DNA of 64,000 bases. Source: Peterkaempfera bronchialis. GTDB lineage: Bacteria; Actinomycetota; Actinomycetes; Streptomycetales; Streptomycetaceae. The translations under genes and the position numbers were made by a program. The notes beneath the pieces were generated by a model. It did not search any database and had not been told where the DNA came from. It saw only the letters and a program-made list of their open reading frames with translations. The stretch spans positions 3,286,001 to 3,350,000 of the forward strand of contig NZ_CP031264.1 of assembly GCF_003258605.2 (NCBI RefSeq), given 5' to 3'. Below are positions 34,777 to 43,457 of the stretch, one piece after another (the stretch's first letter is position 1; every line of letters begins with the position of its first letter).

Positions 34777-35876
34777 CAGTAGACCCCTTCGATCACGGTC
34801 TCGTTGTCGAATGTCTGGACCGGGGCGATGTCGGCGACCGAGTCGCCGAGCTGTCCGGGCAGCGGGGCGATCCGGGTCGCGTAGTCGCGCTCCAGGTTGT
34901 TCGGCATCAGCAGGCTCTTGCTGACGTGGTGCATCACCACCTGGCCGCGCTCACCGAAGGCCACCGTCGCGCCGGTCGCGGGGTCGATGACGCCGAAGCT
35001 CATATAGGGCGAGTACGGGTCGTAGACGCAGGGGTCGTCGTCGGTGAGGCCGTGCCGCTCGCTGGCGTTGCCGAGGATCATGGTGGAGCCGTAGCCGCTG
35101 TAGAGCACGGCGTCCGGGAAGACCTCGGTGCGGTAGAGGTGGCGGGTGTCCGGGTCCATCTGGGTGCCGACCCAGTTGATCGCCCGGACCTTCTCGTTGA
35201 CCAGCTTGGCCAGGTCGTCGCGGCGGGCGATCCGCTCCAGCACCGGCGGGGTGCACATCAGCACGCCGATGTCCTGGGTCTCCAGCAGATATCCGACCTG
35301 GTCGACGATGTGCTCGGCGTATGCGCCGGCCTCGGCGCCCTTGCCGTCGGCGATGAGCTTCTTCACCCAGCGCGGGTCGAGGTCGACGGTGAAGGAGAGG
35401 CCGCCCCGGTAGGCGGTCTGCTGCTTGATCACATCGCCGACCATGTGCGGCCCGTTCGGGGCCACGATCAGCCAGTTGGCACCCTGCGGCACGCCGTGGC
35501 CGTCCAGTTGGGCGCTGGACCAGCCGAGCAGCTTGTCCAGCCAGTCGCGCAGCAGCACGATCCGCTTGGGTGCGCCGGTGGTGCCGCCGCTCTCGTAGAC
35601 GCCGACCACTCCGGGGCGGGGGCCGTAGCCGCGCGGGATCAGGTCCTCGGCCCGCACCGAGCGCAGTTCGCTCGCGACATTGGGGAAGCGGGTGAGGTCG
35701 TCGTGGGTGCGGATGTCGGTGAGCGGGTCGAAGCCGAGGCTCGGGGCGCGCTCCAGCCAGAACGGGGAGCCGGTCTCGGGCGAGAAGTGCCACCTCATGG
35801 CGGCGCGGAGGAACTCTTCGGGGTCGGGCTGGACGTCGAAGGGCAGGTCCAGGACCGGGTCGGCGGCAGACGGCAC
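34776..35876 (-). CDS. LuxE/PaaK-like aryl-acid activating enzyme
   Basis: The 366-aa protein belongs to the short ANL branch of acyl-protein synthetases (LuxE) and phenylacetate ligases. It has VYESGGTTGAPKRIVLLRDW as the ATP loop and VLYSGYGSTMILGNASERHG as the following motif. NCBI-style annotation of close relatives in streptomycetes is phenazine antibiotic biosynthesis protein. It should adenylate an aromatic carboxylate and hand it to the LuxC-like reductase. The GTG at 35876 is preferred over the first in-frame start because GGAAGGA lies just before it. The neighbouring SnoaL-like gene ends 41 bases upstream. Confidence 0.7.
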   Translation of the reverse strand: MPSAADPVLDLPFDVQPDPEEFLRAAMRWHFSPETGSPFWLERAPSLGFDPLTDIRTHDDLTRFPNVASELRSVRAEDLIPRGYGPRPGVVGVYESGGTTGAPKRIVLLRDWLDKLLGWSSAQLDGHGVPQGANWLIVAPNGPHMVGDVIKQQTAYRGGLSFTVDLDPRWVKKLIADGKGAEAGAYAEHIVDQVGYLLETQDIGVLMCTPPVLERIARRDDLAKLVNEKVRAINWVGTQMDPDTRHLYRTEVFPDAVLYSGYGSTMILGNASERHGLTDDDPCVYDPYSPYMSFGVIDPATGATVAFGERGQVVMHHVSKSLLMPNNLERDYATRIAPLPGQLGDSVADIAPVQTFDNETVIEGVY

Positions 35877-35917
35877 AACGTTCCTTCCGGTGGGACCGCG
35901 TGGCACGGTCGGGTGGT

Positions 35918-36295
35918 CTAACGGTCGGTACCTGACGGGTTGTCGATCACATAGCGCCAGCGCCCGTCGGCTCCCCGGCGGGCCACATCGGTCGCCGACC
36001 CCGTGATGCGGACCGGTCCGTGCGGGCCGTCGCCCTCGATGAGGTAGTCGCCGATGAGCAGGGCGAGGTCGCCGCTCACATAGCTGTGGCGCAGGGTCAG
36101 CCGGATCGGCACGCCGAGCCGGAGGAATTCGGCGTTGGCCAGGCGGCGGTCGTCGCCGGTGACGGCCTCGCCGGGCCGGGTGACGAAGACGGCGTCCGGT
36201 TCGAAGAGCCGGTCCACGGCGGCGGGGTCACCGGAGTTGAACGCCTCGGCGAAGACCAGGGGCAGCCGGGCGGGGTCGGTGGGGGCGGTGGTCAT
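35918..36295 (-). CDS. SnoaL/NTF2-like protein
   Basis: The 125-aa protein has the NTF2 cone pattern: LPLVFAEAFNSGDPAAVDRL, FEPDAVFVTRPGEAVTGDDR, then LRHSYVSGDLALLIGDYLIE. Families with this fold include SnoaL cyclases, PhzA/PhzB and SgcJ-type dehydratases. It could shape or dehydrate an intermediate. The start at ATG 36295 is preferred over a longer Pro/Ala-rich extension. It sits between the N-acetyltransferase and LuxE-like genes in the operon. Confidence 0.7.
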   Translation of the reverse strand: MTTAPTDPARLPLVFAEAFNSGDPAAVDRLFEPDAVFVTRPGEAVTGDDRRLANAEFLRLGVPIRLTLRHSYVSGDLALLIGDYLIEGDGPHGPVRITGSATDVARRGADGRWRYVIDNPSGTDR

Positions 36296-36308
36296 GGCGG
36301 CCGGCCGC

Positions 36309-37247
36309 TCAGCCGGTCTGGACGCCGGCCGTGGCACCGGCCGCCGTGGGCTCGCTCGGCAGCCGGTCGAGGCTGAAGCCGAAGTGGGTCTTGTACGCGG
36401 CCAGCACGGCGGAGTCGTCGGCGAACTCCTCGGAGCCGCGCTCCCGACCGGCCACGGTGGAGAGCCGGTTGCCCTTCAGCGTGATCCGGCCGTCCTCGGT
36501 CCGCAGCGAGCAGAAGACGTCCTGGAGGAAGGGGGATTCGGGCGAGGTCCGGTACCACCAGAGGGTCGGCCCGAAGTCCTCCAGCCGGACGGGGCGGTCG
36601 TCCAGGCGGTACAGCGGCCTGCCGTCGAGCAGGACGTCGATGGAGCCGTCCTCGGCGTCCAGCAGCTGGTACTCGCCGTCCGGGTCCTGCTGGACCTCGC
36701 GGGAGTCCAGCCGCAGCGGGTGGCGGCTGTTGCGGCCGAAGCCGACGTCGACCAGCCAGTCCCGGCCGTCCAGGGTGACCCTGAGCGCCAGGTGGCAGAG
36801 GGCCGCGCCGAGTTGGCCACCCGGTCGGTGGACCCGTCCGGGGAGGATCGCGGTCCGGAAGCCGAGCGCCTCCAGCAGGAACGAGAAGGCGGGGTTGACC
36901 TCGTAGCAGCCGCCGCCTCGGTGCTGCCGGACGATCTTGTCCAGCACCCGCTCGTCCATGTGGACCGGCTCCCCGAGGTGGTAGCCGAGGTTCTCGAACG
37001 GAACGGAGAGCACATGGCGCTCCTGGAGCTGCCGCAGCGCGTCCAGGTCGGCCCGTTCGGGCCGCTGTGCGCCGATCCGGCTCAGATATGCGTCCACCAG
37101 GGTGTCGTCCAGCACCACGGTCTCCTTGTCGGTAGGGCTGTCGGTCGGGCTGTCGGTCGGACTGCCGGTCGGGCTGTCGGTCGGGCTGTCGGTCGGACTG
37201 CCGGTCGGGCTGTCGGTCGGAAGAGGGGAATCGGCAGGATCGGTCAC
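36309..37247 (-). CDS. Arylamine N-acetyltransferase-family acyltransferase
   Basis: The 312-aa protein has the NAT triad: Cys in RQHRGGGCYEVNPAFSFLLE, His in LCHLALRV, and Asp in WLVDVGFGRN. NATs move an acyl group from CoA or a thioester to an aromatic amine; RifF-type members form amides in antibiotic pathways. The GTG start overlaps the KAS III stop (GTGA). The first 35 residues are an odd Pro/Thr/Asp/Ser repeat (PTDSPTGSPTDSPTDS) coded by a 12-bp DNA repeat, ahead of the normal NAT start DDTLVDAYLSRIG. An acyl unit from the adjacent KAS III could be its donor. Confidence 0.85.
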   Translation of the reverse strand: MTDPADSPLPTDSPTGSPTDSPTDSPTGSPTDSPTDSPTDKETVVLDDTLVDAYLSRIGAQRPERADLDALRQLQERHVLSVPFENLGYHLGEPVHMDERVLDKIVRQHRGGGCYEVNPAFSFLLEALGFRTAILPGRVHRPGGQLGAALCHLALRVTLDGRDWLVDVGFGRNSRHPLRLDSREVQQDPDGEYQLLDAEDGSIDVLLDGRPLYRLDDRPVRLEDFGPTLWWYRTSPESPFLQDVFCSLRTEDGRITLKGNRLSTVAGRERGSEEFADDSAVLAAYKTHFGFSLDRLPSEPTAAGATAGVQTG

Positions 37248-38266
37248 CAGCGCAGCAGCGCCAGCCCCATCGCCATGCCGCCGCCGAATCCGGCGAGCAG
37301 GACGAGGTCGCCGGGGTGGAGTTCGCCCGACCGGGCGGCCCGGTCGAGGGTGACGGCCACCGAGGCGGAGCCCGTGTTGCCGAATTCCTCGAATGTGGTG
37401 CAGGTGCGCTCGAAGGGGATTTCCAGGAGGCGGGCCAGGTCCTCCAGCATCCGCCCGTTGGCCTGGTGCGGCACAAAGCGGTCGATGTCGGCCGGGGTGA
37501 CCCCGGTGTCGGCCAGGAAGTCCCGCACGGCGGGCGGCACCTGCTCGCTGACGAAGTCGCGGACCCCTCGGCCGTTCATCCGGAAGTGGTGCAGCCCCTC
37601 GTCGATGGTCTCCGCCGTGGCGGGCAGCCGGCTGCCGCCGGCCGGGACCTCGATCAGTTCGCGGTCCGCGCCGAAGCTGGCCAGCCGCCCGGCGATCAGC
37701 CCCCGGTCCGGGGCGGGGGCCGGGCCGAGCACCACGGCGCCGGCCCCGTCCCCGAACAGGATGGCGGTCTTGCGGTCGGCCGGGTTGAGGATGCGGGAGT
37801 ACACATCGGCGCCGATGACCAAGGCGTAGCTGGAGTCCGAGTCGCGCAGGATCCGCTCGGCGGTGGTCAGTGCGAAGACGAAGCCGCTGCACACCGCGTT
37901 GACGTCGAAGGCGGCGGTCCCCGGCAGGGTGCCGAGCTCGTCGGCGACCACACAGGCCGTCGGGGGCTGCGGGGAGTCCGGGGTGGAGGTCGCGACCACC
38001 ACCAGCGCCAGGTCCGAGGCGCGGATACCGGCGCTCTCCAGGGCCGCGCGGCCCGCGATGACCGCCAGGTCGCTGGTGGCCTCGTCCGGCTTCGCCCGCC
38101 GGCGGTTCTGAATTCCGGTCTTCGCGTGAATCCATTCACCGGAGACCCCGGCCGGCTCGCCGACCTCGGAATTGGTCACCACGTGAGCCGGAAGGTACGA
38201 GCCGGTTCCCACGATACCGATCACGGAATGCGACCGGCCTTTCCCGGGAATTCCCGTCGTGATCAT
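37244..38266 (-). CDS. Beta-ketoacyl synthase III (FabH-like)
   Basis: The 340-aa protein keeps the FabH triad: Cys in FDVNAVCSGFVFAL, His in FVPHQANGRMLEDLA, and Asn in EFGNTGSASVAV. It begins IGIVGTGSYLPAHVVTNSEV, as the family does. It may condense a starter with malonyl thioester or act as an ester- or amide-forming acyltransferase, as KAS III-like enzymes do in benzoxazole antibiotic A33853. AGGGG six bases before ATG 38266 supports the start. It is coupled to the N-acetyltransferase gene. No acyl carrier protein is encoded in the window. Confidence 0.88.
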   Translation of the reverse strand: MITTGIPGKGRSHSVIGIVGTGSYLPAHVVTNSEVGEPAGVSGEWIHAKTGIQNRRRAKPDEATSDLAVIAGRAALESAGIRASDLALVVVATSTPDSPQPPTACVVADELGTLPGTAAFDVNAVCSGFVFALTTAERILRDSDSSYALVIGADVYSRILNPADRKTAILFGDGAGAVVLGPAPAPDRGLIAGRLASFGADRELIEVPAGGSRLPATAETIDEGLHHFRMNGRGVRDFVSEQVPPAVRDFLADTGVTPADIDRFVPHQANGRMLEDLARLLEIPFERTCTTFEEFGNTGSASVAVTLDRAARSGELHPGDLVLLAGFGGGMAMGLALLRW

Positions 38267-38393
38267 CCTTTTCCCCTCGCTCTCCTCGGCTTCTTCCACT
38301 GATTCATCGTGCCCCGGTGGGAATCGGCGGGGCAAAGCCCCCGGGCCGACCTTGTCAGGTAGTCCGAGCCGCGCCCTTATCGGCGCCGCGCCC

Positions 38394-39578
38394 TCAGTGC
38401 GGCGCGAGATTCCCCAGATAGCCCCGGACATTGCGCCGGGTCTCCCCGACGCTGTCGCCGCCGAACTTCTCGGCCACCGCGTCCGCGAGCACCAGCGCGA
38501 CCATCGCCTCGGCGACGATCCCGGCGGCCGGCACCGCGCACACATCGGAGCGCTGGTGGTGCGCCCGGGCGGCCTCACCGGTCGCCACATCCACCGTCCG
38601 CAGGGCCCTGGGCACGGTCGCGATCGGCTTCATCGCGGCCCGTACCCGCAGTGGCTCGCCGGTGGAGAGACCGCCCTCCGTGCCGCCGGAGCGGCCGGAG
38701 GCGCGTCTGATGCCCCCGGGGGACGGCAGGATCTCGTCGTGCGCCGACGAGCCGGGTGTCCGGGCCAGCGCGAAGCCGTCGCCGACCTCCACGCCCTTGA
38801 TCGCCTGAATGCCCATCAGCGCCGCCGCCAGCCGGGCGTCCAGGCGGCGGTCCCAGTGCACATGGGAGCCCAGGCCGGGCGGCAGCCCATAGGCCAGCAC
38901 CTCGACCACGCCGCCCAGGGTGTCGCCGTCCGACCGGGCCCGGTCGATCTCCTGGACCATCGCCCGGGAGGCGTCCGGGTCCAGGCAGCGCACCGGGTCA
39001 CCGTCCAGCCGCGTCTCGTCGGCGGGTACCGCCAGGACCCCCTCCGGGGCCCTGGCGGTACCGAGTTCGACGACATGCGAGACGACTTCGATCCGCGCCG
39101 TCTCCCGCAGGTAGGAGCGGGCCACCGCGCCCAGGGCGACCCGGGCGGCGGTCTCCCGCGCACTGGCCCGCTCCAGTACCGGGCGGGCCTCGTCGAAGCC
39201 GTACTTCTGCATCCCGGCCAGGTCCGCATGGCCCGGGCGGGGCCTGGTGAGCGGGGCGCTCCGGCCGAGGCCGGACAGCGCCTCGGGATCGACCGGGTCG
39301 GCCGACATGACCTGCTCCCACTTGGGCCACTCGGTGTTCCCCACCGTGATCGCCACCGGTGAGCCGAGGGTCAGGCCGTGCCGGACGCCGCCCAGCAGGT
39401 CCACCTGGTCCTGCTCGAAGGCCATCCGGGCGCCCCGGCCGTAGCCGAGCCGGCGCCGGGCCAGCGCCTCGGCCACCATCGCGGTGGTCACCGGCACCCC
39501 GGCCGGCAGCCCCTCCAGCGTCGCGACCAGGGCCGGGCCGTGCGACTCCCCTGCGGTCAGCCAGCGCAGCCTGCTCAC
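38394..39578 (-). CDS. aroC: Chorismate synthase, probably pathway-dedicated copy
   Basis: The 394-aa protein makes chorismate from EPSP and carries all family signatures: [49 protein letters not shown], and [17 protein letters not shown] near the end. Length matches actinobacterial AroC. GTG 39578 overlaps the preceding stop. Sitting inside a cluster with DAHP synthase and two chorismate-using amidotransferases, it is likely a second copy that raises precursor supply; the housekeeping gene would be elsewhere (inference). Confidence 0.93.
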   Translation of the reverse strand: MSRLRWLTAGESHGPALVATLEGLPAGVPVTTAMVAEALARRRLGYGRGARMAFEQDQVDLLGGVRHGLTLGSPVAITVGNTEWPKWEQVMSADPVDPEALSGLGRSAPLTRPRPGHADLAGMQKYGFDEARPVLERASARETAARVALGAVARSYLRETARIEVVSHVVELGTARAPEGVLAVPADETRLDGDPVRCLDPDASRAMVQEIDRARSDGDTLGGVVEVLAYGLPPGLGSHVHWDRRLDARLAAALMGIQAIKGVEVGDGFALARTPGSSAHDEILPSPGGIRRASGRSGGTEGGLSTGEPLRVRAAMKPIATVPRALRTVDVATGEAARAHHQRSDVCAVPAAGIVAEAMVALVLADAVAEKFGGDSVGETRRNVRGYLGNLAPH

Positions 39579-39931
39579 GTCCGCTCCACCAGGTCCCGGT
39601 CGGCCGACAGCGCCGAGCCGAGCCGGGCCAGCGAGGGGAAGCGGTGGATGCCCTCGGTGGTGGCCTCGACCTCGAAGGAGAGCCGTTCGGTGGGCGGGAA
39701 GCCGATCAGCTCGGCGGCCCGGGTGGGCAGCGGCCGGCCGGCCGCCTCGGCGGACTCCCACAGCTGCACCGCGCCCCAGCGGTTGCGCTCCCGGTCGGCG
39801 ATCCAGACCTTCAGCAGCAGGCCGTGGAACCCGGCCCAGCCGTCGACCGCCTCGTCCCGCAGGAACTCCCGCAGCGAGTCGACGGTCTGCGCCGATCCGT
39901 CCAGGTCCCACCAGGCGATGACGGCCCTCAT
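39575..39931 (-). CDS. YdhR-like dimeric alpha-beta-barrel protein
   Basis: The 118-aa protein resembles the YdhR family of small ferredoxin-fold proteins: [20 protein letters not shown], then [15 protein letters not shown], with [20 protein letters not shown] at the end. The fold includes small monooxygenases that oxidise phenols or quinols without cofactor, but YdhR itself has no proven reaction. It is coupled by ATGA and GTGA overlaps to phzE and aroC, so it is very likely part of the pathway. The function is inferred only loosely. Confidence 0.55.
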   Translation of the reverse strand: MRAVIAWWDLDGSAQTVDSLREFLRDEAVDGWAGFHGLLLKVWIADRERNRWGAVQLWESAEAAGRPLPTRAAELIGFPPTERLSFEVEATTEGIHRFPSLARLGSALSADRDLVERT

Positions 39932-41886
39932 CGGGCCGCCACCGCCCCCGCGTCGGTCCGGGCAGCCAGCACCCCTTCGGCCAGCGCCTCTTCGGCCAGC
40001 ACCCCTTCGGCCAGCACCCCGGCGATCAGGTCGCCGACGATGCGCACCCCGTCCTGGGTGAGCACCGACTCGGCGTGGAACTGCATCGTGGCGAAGTGCG
40101 GGCCGCGCAGCGCGTGCACCTCACCGGTCCCGGCGTCCCGGCTGACCTCCACCGGGCCCACCCCCGGGCACTCGAACCCGTCCGCCAGGCTGCGCGCGGC
40201 AAAGGTGTTGTAGAAGCCGACCCGCTCCCGTGCGCCGAAGAGGTCCACCTCCCGCTGCACGCCCTGGTTGGGCACCTCCCGGCGGACCAGCTCCAGGCCG
40301 AGCGCCAGGCTGAGCACCTGGTGGCTCAGGCAGACCGCCAGGAACGGCCGCCGCTCCTCCAGCAGCCGCCGCAGCGCGGACCGCAGATGGGCGATCTTGG
40401 GGTGCCCGGTCTCCCTCGGGTCGCCCGGGCCCGGCCCCATCACCACCAGGTCATAGCCGTCGAAGCGGTACGGCTCGTCGAAGCGGCGCACCGTCACCTC
40501 CAGCCCGAGCGACCTGAGCTGGTGGCCGATCATCGAGGTGAAGGTGTCCTCCGCGTCCACCACCAGCACCCGGCGGCCCAGCAGCCCCGGCCGGCTGTGG
40601 TCGCGCTCCGCGTCCTGCGCCAGCCAGAAGTCGGCGATGGAGCTGTTGCGCTGCTCCAGGGCGTCCCGGACGCTCGGGTGCGAGCCGAACTGCGGCTGGC
40701 CGTCGGCCTCCAGCGCGGCGATCAGCCCGGCCGCCTTGGCCCGGGTCTCGGCCACCTCGGAGGCCGGGTCGGAGTGGCGTACCAGGGTGGCGCCGACGCC
40801 GATCCGGACCCGTCCGGCGGCGTTGATGTCCGCCGTGCGGATCAGGATGGCCGAGTCCAGCGAGCGGCCACCCGACCGGTCCCGGCCGATCAGGGCCGCG
40901 ACGCCGCTGTAGTAGCCGCGTCCCTCGGGCTCGTACCGGGCGATCACCCGGGCCGCGCTCTCCAGCGGGCTTCCGGTGACGGTCGGCGCGAACATCGTCT
41001 CGCGCAGGATCTCGCGCGGGTCGTGGCTGGTGCGGCCCTCGATGAAGTACTCGGTGTGCGCGAGCCTGGCCATCTCCCTGAGGTACGGGCCGACCACCCG
41101 GCCGCCCGTCTCGCAGATCCGGGCCATCATCTTGAGTTCCTCGTCCACGACCATGTACAGCTCGTCGGCCTCCTTGCGGTCGGCGAGGAAGTCCATCACC
41201 TCCGGCAGGCTCGGACCCGAGGCCGGGTAGCGGTAGGTGCCGCTGATCGGGTTCATCACGGCGGTGCCGCCGTGCACGCTGATGTGCCGCTCCGGGGTGG
41301 CGCCGACGAAGGTGCGGTCGCCGGTGTGCACCACGAACGTCCAGTACGCGCCCGACTCCCGCTCCAGCAGCCGCCGGAACAGGGCCAGCGCACCGGCCGG
41401 CGTGTAGTCGGTGATGTCGGCGACAAAGGAGCGCTTGATGACGAAGTTGGCCCCGGCGCCCTCGCCGATCTCGTCGGCGATCACCCTGCGCACCGTCTCG
41501 GCATAGGCGGCGTCGTCCACGTCGAAGTGGCGGCCGGAGAGCTCGATCGGCACATCGGGGATCCGGGCCGACACCTCGGCGAGCGGCATCACGGCCTGTT
41601 CGGTGACGGTCAGCGCGATCAGCGGTTCGCCGTCGTCGGCGCAGCTGAAGCCGCGCTCGGCGATCTGCCGGTACGGCATCAGCACCAGCATCTCGTGGCC
41701 GGGGCCGCCGTCCGGCCGACCGGGGTGGTCCTCGGGCAGCGGGATCGCGGCCAGCGTCCCCGGTGTGGAGACCTCGCCGATCAGCACGTCCAGCAGGCCC
41801 GCGCCGGTGGCCTCCGGGCGGTGCAGCAGGGCGAAGGCCGGCGGCTGCTCGGCGAGTATCCGGTCCAGCGGGTCCTTGGTGGTCAC
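39928..41886 (-). CDS. phzE: PhzE-like aminodeoxyisochorismate synthase
   Basis: The 652-aa protein fuses a chorismate-binding domain (residues 1 to about 430) and a class I glutamine amidotransferase (to the end), in the PhzE order. The synthase part has [11 protein letters not shown], where Ser replaces the Lys of aminodeoxychorismate synthases, and [20 protein letters not shown]. The amidotransferase part has [17 protein letters not shown] with the nucleophile Cys, and a terminal FHAES. It would turn chorismate and glutamine into 2-amino-2-deoxyisochorismate. Translational coupling to phzD (GTGA) points to the shared route. Confidence 0.9.
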   Translation of the reverse strand: MTTKDPLDRILAEQPPAFALLHRPEATGAGLLDVLIGEVSTPGTLAAIPLPEDHPGRPDGGPGHEMLVLMPYRQIAERGFSCADDGEPLIALTVTEQAVMPLAEVSARIPDVPIELSGRHFDVDDAAYAETVRRVIADEIGEGAGANFVIKRSFVADITDYTPAGALALFRRLLERESGAYWTFVVHTGDRTFVGATPERHISVHGGTAVMNPISGTYRYPASGPSLPEVMDFLADRKEADELYMVVDEELKMMARICETGGRVVGPYLREMARLAHTEYFIEGRTSHDPREILRETMFAPTVTGSPLESAARVIARYEPEGRGYYSGVAALIGRDRSGGRSLDSAILIRTADINAAGRVRIGVGATLVRHSDPASEVAETRAKAAGLIAALEADGQPQFGSHPSVRDALEQRNSSIADFWLAQDAERDHSRPGLLGRRVLVVDAEDTFTSMIGHQLRSLGLEVTVRRFDEPYRFDGYDLVVMGPGPGDPRETGHPKIAHLRSALRRLLEERRPFLAVCLSHQVLSLALGLELVRREVPNQGVQREVDLFGARERVGFYNTFAARSLADGFECPGVGPVEVSRDAGTGEVHALRGPHFATMQFHAESVLTQDGVRIVGDLIAGVLAEGVLAEEALAEGVLAARTDAGAVAAR

Positions 41887-42512
41887 GCCGCCACCCCCTT
41901 GGCGGTCAGCACCACGGCGCAGCGCTGCGCCGCGTACTCCAGGGCCATCCGGTGGTACTGCTCGGAGAAGTCGGCGACGGCGTCGGCGACCAGGAAGGTC
42001 TGGATGTCGTTGGTGAACGCCTCGACCGCCGTCATCAGCACGCCGACGTGGGCGTACACGCCGCAGAGGACCAGCTGGTCCCGGCCGGTCCGGCGCATCC
42101 GGTCCAGCAGGTCGGTGCGGAAGAAGGCGCTGTAGCGCCACTTGGTGAGCAGCCAGTCGTCCGGGCCGGGGGCCAGCGGGTCGACGATCCGCCGGTCGTC
42201 CGGGTCGACCCGCATGCCGGGGCCCCAGAAGTCCATCAGCAGGCCGCGTTCCTCGGCGGACATGCCGCCGGGCTGCGCGGTGTACGCGACGGGGACGCCC
42301 TGGGCCACGGCCCACTCGCGCAGCAGTACGGCGTTGCGGACCAGTTCGCCGCCGTCGCCCTCGTCGCCGCCGAGCGGCTTGAGGAAGTAGCGCTGCATGT
42401 CGTGGACGAGCAGCACCGCGCGGGCCGGGTCGACCGTCCAGGGGGCGATGCTGTCGGGCAGCTCGCCGGCGGTGGGCATCGGGTAGGGGGCGATGGTGGG
42501 TATGCCTGCCAT
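41883..42512 (-). CDS. phzD: PhzD-like isochorismatase
   Basis: The 209-aa protein matches PhzD (207 aa): [12 protein letters not shown] with the catalytic Asp, [16 protein letters not shown] with the Lys, and [20 protein letters not shown], where PhzD lacks the nucleophilic Cys of other cysteine hydrolases. It hydrolyses aminodeoxyisochorismate to trans-2,3-dihydro-3-hydroxyanthranilate, releasing pyruvate. GGAGA before ATG 42512 sets the start. The upstream gap carries an 18-bp tandem repeat. Confidence 0.92.
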   Translation of the reverse strand: MAGIPTIAPYPMPTAGELPDSIAPWTVDPARAVLLVHDMQRYFLKPLGGDEGDGGELVRNAVLLREWAVAQGVPVAYTAQPGGMSAEERGLLMDFWGPGMRVDPDDRRIVDPLAPGPDDWLLTKWRYSAFFRTDLLDRMRRTGRDQLVLCGVYAHVGVLMTAVEAFTNDIQTFLVADAVADFSEQYHRMALEYAAQRCAVVLTAKGVAA

Positions 42513-42519
42513 GGGGCGT

Positions 42520-42612
42520 CTCTCCTGGTTCTCCTGGCTGTTGTGGATCTCCTGGCTGTTCCGGTTCGACTGGCTGTTCCGGTTCGACTGGCTGTTCTGG
42601 TTCGGCCGGCTG
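42520..42612. repeat. 18-bp tandem repeat between phzD and the dehydrogenase
   Basis: The unit ctggctgttccggttcga is repeated about three times with degenerate flanking units (ctggctgtt). It fills the 100-bp gap just upstream of phzD. It may be neutral slippage DNA or affect phzD expression. Confidence 0.85.
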
Positions 42613-43383
42613 CTAGGCACCGAGTCCGGCACCTCCGTCCACGGTGAGGTCGTGCAGGGTGATGTGACCGGCCTCCTCCGAGAGCAGGAAGACGACGGCG
42701 TTGGCGATGTCCGAGGGCTCGGCCAGCTTGCCGAGCGGGATGCCGACCCGGTACGCCGACGGGCGGCCCTCGATGGTGCCCCGGCGTCCGCTGTCGTCCT
42801 GCCACATGGAGCTGAGCATCCGGGTGTCGGTCGAGCCGGGGGCCACCAGGTTGCAGCGGATGCCGTACCGCGCGACCTCCAGGCCCAGGCTCTTGGTGAA
42901 GAGCGTCGCGGCGGCCTTTGACGCGGCGTACGCGGCCATGTCGGTGCGGGGGGTGACGGCGGCGTTGGACGCCACGGTGACGATCGCGCCGCCGCCGCGG
43001 GTCACCATCCGGTTGACCACCGCCCGGGAGACGTGGAAGACGCCGTCGACATTGACCGCGAAGGTCGCCCGCCAGTCCTCGTCGGTGAAGTCGCGCACCT
43101 CGCCGAGGCGGAGCACCCCGGCCGCGTTGACCAGGTAGTCCAGCGGGCCGAGGCGCTGTTCCGCCGCCTCGACCGCCGCCTCCACGGAGTCGCTGTCGGT
43201 CACATCGGCGGGAACGGCCTCGGCGCGGATGCCGTCCGCGACCAGCTTGCCGACGACCTCGGCGAGCCGGTCGGCGTCCCGGTCCACCGCCGCCACCAGG
43301 ACTCCGCGTTCGCCCAGCGCCCGGACGACGGCGGCGCCGATGCCGCCGGCCGCCCCGGTGACCAGGGCCACCTTGTTCTCCAT
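42613..43383 (-). CDS. EntA-like short-chain dehydrogenase (dihydro-hydroxyanthranilate dehydrogenase)
   Basis: The 256-aa SDR has [11 protein letters not shown] (NAD-binding), [13 protein letters not shown] (NAAG), and the catalytic [13 protein letters not shown] (YxxxK) preceded by VASNAAV. It resembles 2,3-dihydro-2,3-dihydroxybenzoate dehydrogenase EntA. Encoded between phzD and DAHP synthase, it should aromatise dihydro-3-hydroxyanthranilate to 3-hydroxyanthranilate, as CalB1 does in the calcimycin cluster. AGGGAGG before ATG 43383 gives a strong start. Confidence 0.85.
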   Translation of the reverse strand: MENKVALVTGAAGGIGAAVVRALGERGVLVAAVDRDADRLAEVVGKLVADGIRAEAVPADVTDSDSVEAAVEAAEQRLGPLDYLVNAAGVLRLGEVRDFTDEDWRATFAVNVDGVFHVSRAVVNRMVTRGGGAIVTVASNAAVTPRTDMAAYAASKAAATLFTKSLGLEVARYGIRCNLVAPGSTDTRMLSSMWQDDSGRRGTIEGRPSAYRVGIPLGKLAEPSDIANAVVFLLSEEAGHITLHDLTVDGGAGLGA

Positions 43384-43457
43384 ATGTCGGACCTCCCTAC
43401 ATGCCGGTTCCGGTCGCGAACCGGCGGCAGTTGGTGGGGGATGTCAACGACCACCGG

